DNA of 10,866 nt from Chloroflexota bacterium. Its GTDB lineage: Bacteria; Chloroflexota; Dehalococcoidia; Lucifugimonadales; Australimonadaceae. The notes under the pieces were generated by a model. The model was not told the DNA's origin, ran no database searches, and saw nothing but the letters and a program-made list of their open reading frames with translations. The DNA lies in NCBI GenBank assembly GCA_026713505.1, contig JAPOOH010000327.1, positions 1 through 10,866 of the forward strand. Direction: 5' to 3'. Positions 7,127-10,866 of this stretch are shown here, one piece after another (position 1 is the stretch's first letter; each line of letters starts with the position of its first letter). The position numbers were made by a program, and so were the translations under genes.

Positions 7127-7674
7127 CGCTGTTCCCCTCGCCCTCTGTTGCCGGTACGTGCGCTCTGTGCCGCATCGCTCCGGCCGGATGCCGCGGGATG
7201 CTCGTGGTGTTGCGCCTGTGCGTGCGTGTGGCCGCTGTGCGAGTGCCCCTCGTCCTGACGGCACTCCAGGCAGAGCCCGCTCATGGTGAGGTGCTCCAGG
7301 TGCAGTTCGAAGCCGGTATCGCGCAGCAGCGCCTCGCGCAGTTCGTCGAGGGGTGTGGTCATGGCGTGGATGGTCGCGCCGCAGTGCTCGCACACCATGT
7401 GGCCGTGCCGCTGGCCGGGGAGGGCGTATTCGTAGTGGCTCACGCCGCCGATAGAGACCTCGTTAAGGAGGTGCAGGCGGCTGAGCAACCCGGCTATGCG
7501 GTAGACGGTTGCGAGGTCCATCTGTGGATGCTTCGCCCGCACCCTTGCGGCGACCTTGTCGACGGCGACGTGCCCCTCCATCTCGCGGATGGCATCCAGT
7601 ACCGCGACGCGCTGGATGGTGACGCGGTGCCCTGTGGCGCGTATCGCTTCGACGGTTTCGCTCCGGTGTTGCAT
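7123..7674 (-). CDS. Fur-family metal-responsive repressor with His-rich tail (Nur/Zur-like)
   Basis: 183 aa from the ATG at 7674. The N-terminal winged helix includes GHRVTIQRVAVLDAI (15-29) and the recognition helix region DLATVYRIAGLL (53-64). The dimerisation/metal half includes HGHMVCEHCG (90-99) and CLEC (135-138); Cys95/98/135/138 make a structural zinc site and His90/His92 are likely regulatory ligands. The C-terminus beyond about residue 140 is an extension with seven His in residues 144-159, followed by a basic tail. As a family, such dimers bind AT-rich palindromes when metal-loaded and repress uptake genes. Because the gene runs directly (ATGA) into a Ni/Co permease, a nickel sensor (Nur-like) is my preferred reading; Zur or a generic Fur is possible. 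A palindrome at 7686-7699 over its own probable start site suggests autorepression. Confidence 0.88.
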   Translation of the reverse strand: MQHRSETVEAIRATGHRVTIQRVAVLDAIREMEGHVAVDKVAARVRAKHPQMDLATVYRIAGLLSRLHLLNEVSIGGVSHYEYALPGQRHGHMVCEHCGATIHAMTTPLDELREALLRDTGFELHLEHLTMSGLCLECRQDEGHSHSGHTHAQAQHHEHPAASGRSDAAQSARTGNRGRGEQR

Positions 7675-7685
7675 GGCATCGCTCT

Positions 7686-7699
7686 TGCGAATATTTGCA
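7686..7699. promoter_or_regulatory. Candidate Fur-family operator (palindrome)
   Basis: TGCGAATATTTGCA is a 14-bp inverted repeat with a single mismatched pair, 11 bp upstream of the regulator's start codon and across its predicted transcription start (about 7695). It has the TGnnAAT/ATTnnCA shape of Fur-family half-sites but lacks the central base of the classical 7-1-7 box, so identity as an operator is inferred. Confidence 0.5.
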
Positions 7700-7701
7700 T
7701 A

Positions 7702-7730
7702 AAGATAGCACCAATGGGAGCGCCAATCAA
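7702..7730 (-). promoter_or_regulatory. Predicted promoter of the regulator-permease operon
   Basis: On the minus strand, TTGATT (7730-7725) and TATCTT (7707-7702) are separated by 17 bp, each matching 4 of 6 consensus bases. The predicted start is near 7695, inside the palindrome at 7686-7699, so a repressor bound there would block transcription. Confidence 0.45.
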
Positions 7731-7768
7731 TGCCGCCGAACTTCAGCGGCCAAAAGTGCGCGTAACGG

Positions 7769-7797
7769 TTGGCATTGACACTCGCGCCTGTTATCGT
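7769..7797 (+). promoter_or_regulatory. Predicted promoter of the solute-binding lipoprotein gene
   Basis: TTGGCA (7769-7774) and TATCGT (7792-7797) are 17 bp apart, with 5 of 6 and 4 of 6 consensus matches. This places the start near 7804, 37 bp before the ATG. A perfect TTGACA at 7775-7780 overlaps it but has no -10 box at the right distance. Confidence 0.45.
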
Positions 7798-7840
7798 TCC
7801 CCCGCGCCCGCGAGACTACCCGCAGGGCGGGAGGAGAGTT

Positions 7841-9130
7841 ATGCGTGTGATGCGTTATCTCGCACTTACCATGGTGCTGCTGTGCGCGGCACTGGTGGCC
7901 GTCGCTTGCGGAGGCGACGAGGAGGCCGAAACGGCGCCTACCTCGACTCCTACGCCAGCGCCAGCAGCTACGCCGACGCCAACGCCCGCGGACGCGATGA
8001 TGGAACCGACGGAGCCCACGGCTACGCCTACACCGCTCCCGCCCGGGGTCACGCCGCCTCCGCCTACGCCCACCCCAACGTCGCCCCCGCCCCCGACGGC
8101 GACGCCCATTCCCGGCTGGGACCCAGCGGAGCACTTCAACAGGAAGACCATCGAGATAAACGTCGGCTTCTCGCCGGGCGGCGGCTACGACACGTTTGCG
8201 CGGCTCATGGCTGCTTCCCTGCAGAACAACATACCGGGCAACCCGCGGTTCGTGGTGCGGAACCTCACCGGCGGCGGGGGAGAGCGGATCTTCCGGCCGA
8301 CGCTGGTTGACGGCGATCCTGACGGCTACGCGGTGGCGGTTGTGCACCCGCGCTTCTTCAAGCGAGAACTGGTGGGCATAGACGTGCCGGACTTCGACCC
8401 GAACACGGTCAAGATAATCGGCACCGCCTCTGCGGTGAGGACTACAAGCGCCCAGTACGCCTTCCGCGACTTCGCCACAACATGGGAGGAAGCGCTTGCC
8501 CATGGCCGAGACCTCAGGGTCGGCGCGACAGAACGGGGCGACAGCGGCGGCATCGCCACGGCGTTCATGGAGATGGTGGGCGGGCCGATCAACAACGTCT
8601 ACGGCTACCCCGGGACCTCGGACATCGCCGCAGCATTCGACCGGGGCGAGATTGACATCTCCAACCGCGGGTCCCCCGACACGGCCAGGAGCCTCTTCCC
8701 CGAGTGGATCGAGCAACGGCAGATCGTGCCGCTCTTCTACTGGGGCGCAGACCCCGCCCATGACCGAGAGTTCACAAACTACATCGTCAACGAACTCGGC
8801 GCGGAGATACCACCGCACCTGTTCGACATCCTCGACCTGACGGATGAACAGAAGACGCTGTTCAGCGTCACGGAGACGATCAACGAGGGCATGTCGCGGG
8901 TGTTCATCATGCACCCGGATACGCCGGACCACATCTACCAGTTCTGGGTAGACGCGTTCCGCCAGAACGCGCACGACGACGACTTCCTCGAGCTGGCGAG
9001 GATCGCCAACCGTGAGGTCGGCTACCTCGGGCCCGAAGACATCGTGGGCGTGATCGCAGATGGCACGGAGGCACTGAAGGACCCGGTGCTCCGCGAGGGC
9101 TTCATCGAACTCGCGGGTGGCGTGGACTAG
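7841..9130 (+). CDS. Tripartite tricarboxylate transporter-type (TctC/Bug) solute-binding lipoprotein
   Basis: 429 aa from the ATG at 7841, which follows a strong GGGAGGAG site (7829-7836); the frame extends upstream to 7769 but that part overlaps the promoter. Residues 1-22 form a lipoprotein signal ending in AVA, with Cys23 as the lipidated residue. Residues 29-91 are a Thr/Pro/Ala linker with many TPTP units, then a globular domain from about 102 to the end. INVGFSPGGGYDTFARLMA (106 onwards) and the following segment with IPGN and GGGGERIFRP match the start of the Bug/TctC fold, a Venus-flytrap receptor for carboxylates and other small ligands. It would be anchored outside the membrane and deliver ligand to TctA/TctB-like membrane subunits, none of which are in the window. 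The ligand is unknown. The long linker is common in Chloroflexota surface proteins. Confidence 0.85.
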   Translation: MRVMRYLALTMVLLCAALVAVACGGDEEAETAPTSTPTPAPAATPTPTPADAMMEPTEPTATPTPLPPGVTPPPPTPTPTSPPPPTATPIPGWDPAEHFNRKTIEINVGFSPGGGYDTFARLMAASLQNNIPGNPRFVVRNLTGGGGERIFRPTLVDGDPDGYAVAVVHPRFFKRELVGIDVPDFDPNTVKIIGTASAVRTTSAQYAFRDFATTWEEALAHGRDLRVGATERGDSGGIATAFMEMVGGPINNVYGYPGTSDIAAAFDRGEIDISNRGSPDTARSLFPEWIEQRQIVPLFYWGADPAHDREFTNYIVNELGAEIPPHLFDILDLTDEQKTLFSVTETINEGMSRVFIMHPDTPDHIYQFWVDAFRQNAHDDDFLELARIANREVGYLGPEDIVGVIADGTEALKDPVLREGFIELAGGVD

Positions 9131-9156
9131 TCCCGGCCCAGCCAGAACGACAGCGA

Positions 9157-9186
9157 AGGAGCCCTCCCGGCATCGGGAGGGCTCCT
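9157..9186. terminator. Strong hairpin terminator between convergent genes
   Basis: A perfect 13-bp stem (9157-9169 with 9174-9186) closes a GCAT tetraloop, 26 bp after the lipoprotein gene stop and 25 bp before the osmC stop. On the plus strand it is followed by GGTTT; on the minus strand by TTCG. The U-tracts are short, but the position suits termination from both sides. Confidence 0.8.
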
Positions 9187-9211
9187 GGTTTAACCGGTGT
9201 GCAGGTGGGAA

Positions 9212-9655
9212 CTACGCCAGCGACGCTTCGACGCTGAGTTCGACGTTCCGCGCCATCGCGGTCGAGATGGGGCAGCCGTCCTTGGCGTCCTCGGCGGCCT
9301 GCCGGAAATCGTCCTCGCTCATGTCCGGCACCTCGCCGACGACCTTGAGCGCGCTGGACGCGACCCTCGCACCGCCCTCGAAGAGCTCGAACGTGACTGT
9401 GGCGTCGGCCTCCAACCGGGTCGCGACCTTGCCGTCGCGCCCAAGGCGGGCGGAGAGCGCCATGCAGAAGCAGCTGGCGTGGGCAGCGGCGACCAGCTCC
9501 TCGGGACTCGTGCTGGGGCCGGCCGTCTCGTCGCTTCGCGCCTTCCAGGAGACGGGGAGCTCGTTGTACGCGCCGGACGACGACGCGGTCACCGTACCGG
9601 TGCCGGAAAACAGGTCGCCGCTCCAGACGGCGTGCGCAGATTGGGTGATTGCCAT
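9212..9655 (-). CDS. osmC: OsmC-family organic hydroperoxide reductase (peroxiredoxin)
   Basis: 147 aa, the standard length. OsmC dimers reduce organic hydroperoxides and H2O2 through a pair of cysteines in the cytoplasm. The ATG at 9655 is fixed by a perfect AAGGAGG (9660-9666, minus strand) 4 bp upstream. SPEELVAAAHASCFCMALS (50-68) carries the peroxidatic Cys62 (compare NPEELLGAAHAGCFSMAL in E. coli OsmC), and DGCPIS carries the resolving Cys128. An extra Cys64 lies two residues after Cys62, where E. coli has Ser. The N-terminal strands include WSGDLFSGTGTV. A protein of the Ohr branch is possible, but the spacing and length fit OsmC. It is transcribed alone: a terminator follows and a promoter is visible upstream. 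Confidence 0.93.
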   Translation of the reverse strand: MAITQSAHAVWSGDLFSGTGTVTASSSGAYNELPVSWKARSDETAGPSTSPEELVAAAHASCFCMALSARLGRDGKVATRLEADATVTFELFEGGARVASSALKVVGEVPDMSEDDFRQAAEDAKDGCPISTAMARNVELSVEASLA

Positions 9656-9686
9656 AAATCCTCCTTGGGGAATCGATCCGAAGATG

Positions 9687-9705
9687 GGCCGCTCGTTGAG
9701 CGGCC
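9687..9705. promoter_or_regulatory. Inverted repeat at the osmC transcription start / leader
   Basis: A perfect 7-bp inverted repeat, GGCCGCT (9687-9693) and AGCGGCC (9699-9705), with a 5-base centre. It lies between the predicted osmC promoter (9713-9742) and its ribosome-binding site, starting at about the predicted transcript start (9706). It could be a repressor operator or a 5'-leader hairpin. Confidence 0.5.
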
Positions 9706-9712
9706 GACGCCA

Positions 9713-9742
9713 AGTATCAGCGGGGCCCCGCCACCGGGTCAA
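9713..9742 (-). promoter_or_regulatory. Predicted osmC promoter
   Basis: On the minus strand, TTGACC (9742-9737, 5 of 6) and GATACT (9718-9713, 4 of 6) are separated by 18 bp, giving a start near 9706 and a leader of about 50 bases. Confidence 0.4.
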
Positions 9743-9841
9743 CGACGCGCCGTCTGATCCACCGTGGCCGCGCGGTGAATTGCGTTGCTCTCTCCTTCAA
9801 GGAGACTTCTGCGTAGCCCACAGCATCCCCCTCGCCCCTCC

Positions 9842-9948
9842 AACCCTCACCCCAGCCCTCTCCCGCCACCGGGAGAGGGAGCACACAACTCCACTACCCT
9901 CGCCAGCTATGCAAGGGCCCTTCGAGGGAGAGGGAACCAGGCCCTCCG
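9842..9948. repeat. Dispersed intergenic hairpin repeat (LTPALSR-type)
   Basis: The spacer between osmC and msrA holds a C-rich/G-rich element. Its core is CCCTCTCCC (9856-9864) and GGGAGAGGG (9871-9879), a perfect 9-bp stem with a 6-base loop. A second, looser pair is CCCTCG (9897-9902) and CGAGGG (9923-9928). Read on the plus strand the left part translates to TLTPALSRHRERE, a well-known spurious peptide signature of a short repeat found in many bacterial genomes. Only one copy is in the window. The left part of this spacer (9743-9841) shows nothing else. Confidence 0.6.
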
Positions 9949-9950
9949 GC

Positions 9951-10487
9951 TTACGCCTTGAGCGCCTCAAGGTGCTCCTTGCGGAGCTTGGCGACCTTCG
10001 GGGCGATGATGACCTGGCAGTAGCCCGCCCATGGATTGTTGCGGAAGTACTGCTGGTGGTAGTCCTCGGCGTCGTAGAACACATCGAGGGGCTGGACCTC
10101 TGTGACGATGGGGTCACGCCAGACGCGGCGCTGTGTGAAGTCGGCGATCACTTCCTCGGCTATCGTACGCTGCTCCTGGTCGTGAAAGTAAACGGCGGAA
10201 CGGTACTGCGTGCCGGTGTCCGGCCCCTGGCGGTTGAGCGTCGTGGGGTCGTGCATCGTGAAGAAGAGCTCGACCAGCTGCCGGTACGAGACAACGTCCG
10301 GGTCGTAGGTGAGCTGAACTGCCTCGGCGTGGCCGGTGTTGCCGCCGCAGACCTCGTAGTAAGTGGGGTCGACGGTCGCGCCGCCGGTGTAGCCGTTAAC
10401 GACCTTCTCGACTCCGCGCACCTGCTCGTAAACGGCCTCCAGGCACCAGAAGCACCCTCCGGCCAGCGTGGCCATCTCAGTCACCAT
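9951..10487 (-). CDS. msrA: Peptide methionine sulfoxide reductase A
   Basis: 178 aa. MsrA reduces the S-epimer of methionine sulfoxide in proteins and free Met, using thioredoxin. The ATG at 10487 is preferred because AGGGGG lies 8 bp upstream; the ATG at 10475, which gives MATLAGGCFW, is a plausible alternative. The catalytic motif GGCFWCLE includes Cys12 as nucleophile, with Cys15 three residues on. NGYTGG, EVCGGNTGHAEAV, FFTMHDPTTLNRQGPDTGTQYRS (split over about residues 88-112) and the C-terminal GYCQVIIAPKVAKLRK are all family segments; the Cys in GYCQ may act in resolution. It is cytoplasmic, with no signal peptide and no fused MsrB domain. It lies 16 bp after a 74-residue gene on the same strand, so they probably form an operon. 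Confidence 0.95.
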   Translation of the reverse strand: MVTEMATLAGGCFWCLEAVYEQVRGVEKVVNGYTGGATVDPTYYEVCGGNTGHAEAVQLTYDPDVVSYRQLVELFFTMHDPTTLNRQGPDTGTQYRSAVYFHDQEQRTIAEEVIADFTQRRVWRDPIVTEVQPLDVFYDAEDYHQQYFRNNPWAGYCQVIIAPKVAKLRKEHLEALKA

Positions 10488-10503
10488 CGTCAGAACCCCC
10501 TGC

Positions 10504-10728
10504 TTACCGTTGCTTCCGGCGCACCACCGCCATCAGGTATACCGAACCACCGCCTCCGTAGCCTTCCAGCGCCGTGAGCTCGTAGTCGTTCGCGCCCATC
10601 TGGTTCAGCCACTCCGCCAACTTCGGCGCCTTGTCCCGTTCTATCTCGTAGGTGACGTACTCGTCGCCCACCACGCCGCCCTGACCCTTAGGCGGTTTCT
10701 CCTGCTTCGTCAGCGTCCGGTAGTCCAA
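10504..10728 (-). CDS. Hypothetical 74-aa protein, upstream partner of msrA
   Basis: The TTG start at 10728 is supported by AGGAGG five bases upstream (minus strand); there is no alternative ATG near the N-terminus. The protein is small, charged and soluble: a Lys/Gly-rich first third, then a segment with YVTYEIERDKAPKLAEWLNQ predicted helical, then DYELTAL, a GYGGGGSVY turn and a hydrophobic strand ending in a basic tail. The overall pattern (a short helix, then a strand with YEL, then a final strand) recalls DUF4177-like small proteins, but I cannot assign it. It ends 16 bp before msrA and is probably co-transcribed with it. Function unknown. Confidence 0.65.
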   Translation of the reverse strand: MDYRTLTKQEKPPKGQGGVVGDEYVTYEIERDKAPKLAEWLNQMGANDYELTALEGYGGGGSVYLMAVVRRKQR

Positions 10729-10740
10729 CCGTTCCTCCTA

Positions 10741-10866
10741 CGCCGCGTAGCCAGGGCACGGGCCCTACTCTCCCCCGCGTGGCCTCCGGTCACTCTGGGT
10801 TCCCGCTTTCGCGGGAATGACGGAAGCTGTGCTACGCGGGAACGGGGGCGCGGCTGCGGAGGGTGC
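10741..10866. other. Non-coding right edge
   Basis: These 126 bp upstream of the minus-strand 74-aa gene hold no frame I would call a gene and no convincing promoter. The only structure is the hairpin repeat at 10796-10822. Confidence 0.5.
10796..10822. repeat. Short hairpin repeat, TTCCCGC-N4-GCGGGAA
   Basis: TTCCCGC (10800-10806) and GCGGGAA (10811-10817) form a perfect 7-bp stem with a TTTC loop, flanked by TGGG and TGACGG. This is the same type as a widespread bacterial intergenic repeat, and shares the TTCCC-N8-GGGAA layout of Neisseria dRS3. It may act as a terminator or be a mobile miniature repeat. Confidence 0.6.

Noticed and set aside
7127..7393. 89-codon N-terminal extension of the permease
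   Set aside because: It lies entirely inside the regulator gene in another frame and is Arg/His/Pro-rich; ATG 7126 has a ribosome-binding site and starts directly before the first helix.
8040..8112. C-rich pseudo-repeats resembling a tandem repeat array
   Set aside because: They are explained by the codon repetition of the Thr-Pro linker of the lipoprotein; not an independent DNA repeat or CRISPR.
7727..8974. 415-codon minus-strand frame antisense to the solute-binding lipoprotein
   Set aside because: The translation contains Arg/Gly/Trp runs that are just the reverse complement of the Thr-Pro linker; there is no ribosome-binding site and it runs across the divergent promoter region.
9117..10577. 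486-codon plus-strand frame across the terminator, osmC, the repeat and msrA
   Set aside because: It crosses a strong terminator and two well-supported minus-strand genes and includes the known spurious LTPALSR peptide; not a gene.

Overview
The window is GC-rich (my impression is in the low-to-mid 60s percent), gene-dense DNA with short intergenic gaps. It looks like the chromosome of an aerobic, probably Chloroflexota bacterium (Dehalococcoidia/SAR202-like). The placement is inferred from three things: a lipoprotein with a very long Thr-Pro linker of the kind common in that phylum, the coproporphyrin-dependent heme route with an oxygen-dependent oxidase, and the mix of catabolic and tripartite-tricarboxylate-type genes. 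No rRNA, tRNA, CRISPR array, transposase or phage gene was seen.

Layout. (1) 1-783, + strand: the 3' part of an epoxide hydrolase gene that enters from the left edge. (2) 981-5177, + strand: a compact operon, hemQ-hemE-hemY-hemH, with gaps of 13 bp, an 11-bp overlap and 22 bp. It encodes uroporphyrinogen decarboxylase and the last three enzymes of the coproporphyrin-dependent heme pathway. (3) 5195-6274, - strand: an amidohydrolase convergent with hemH. (4) 6380-7674, - strand: a Fur-family regulator followed, with an ATGA overlap, by a NicO/UreH-type nickel/cobalt permease; both proteins have histidine-rich stretches. (5) 7841-9130, + strand: a tripartite-tricarboxylate-type solute-binding lipoprotein, divergent from the Fur gene across a 166-bp region where a promoter can be proposed for each direction. 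(6) 9157-9186: a strong hairpin terminator between convergent genes. (7) 9212-10728, - strand: osmC, then a spacer with a dispersed-repeat element, then msrA preceded by a 74-residue gene with a TTG start. (8) 10741-10866: non-coding, with a second hairpin repeat.

How the genes fit together. HemE makes coproporphyrinogen III, HemY (CgoX) oxidises it to coproporphyrin III with O2, HemH (CpfC) inserts iron, and HemQ (ChdC) decarboxylates coproheme to heme b using peroxide. The regulator/permease pair looks like a self-contained metal-uptake unit under metal-responsive autoregulation. OsmC and MsrA are peroxide detoxification and protein-repair enzymes and suit an oxygen-exposed lifestyle.

I do not see a convincing new system. 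The points most worth following up are the metal regulator/permease pair with its candidate operator, the inverted repeat at the osmC start site, the possible leaderless mini-ORF before hemQ, and two dispersed hairpin repeats.
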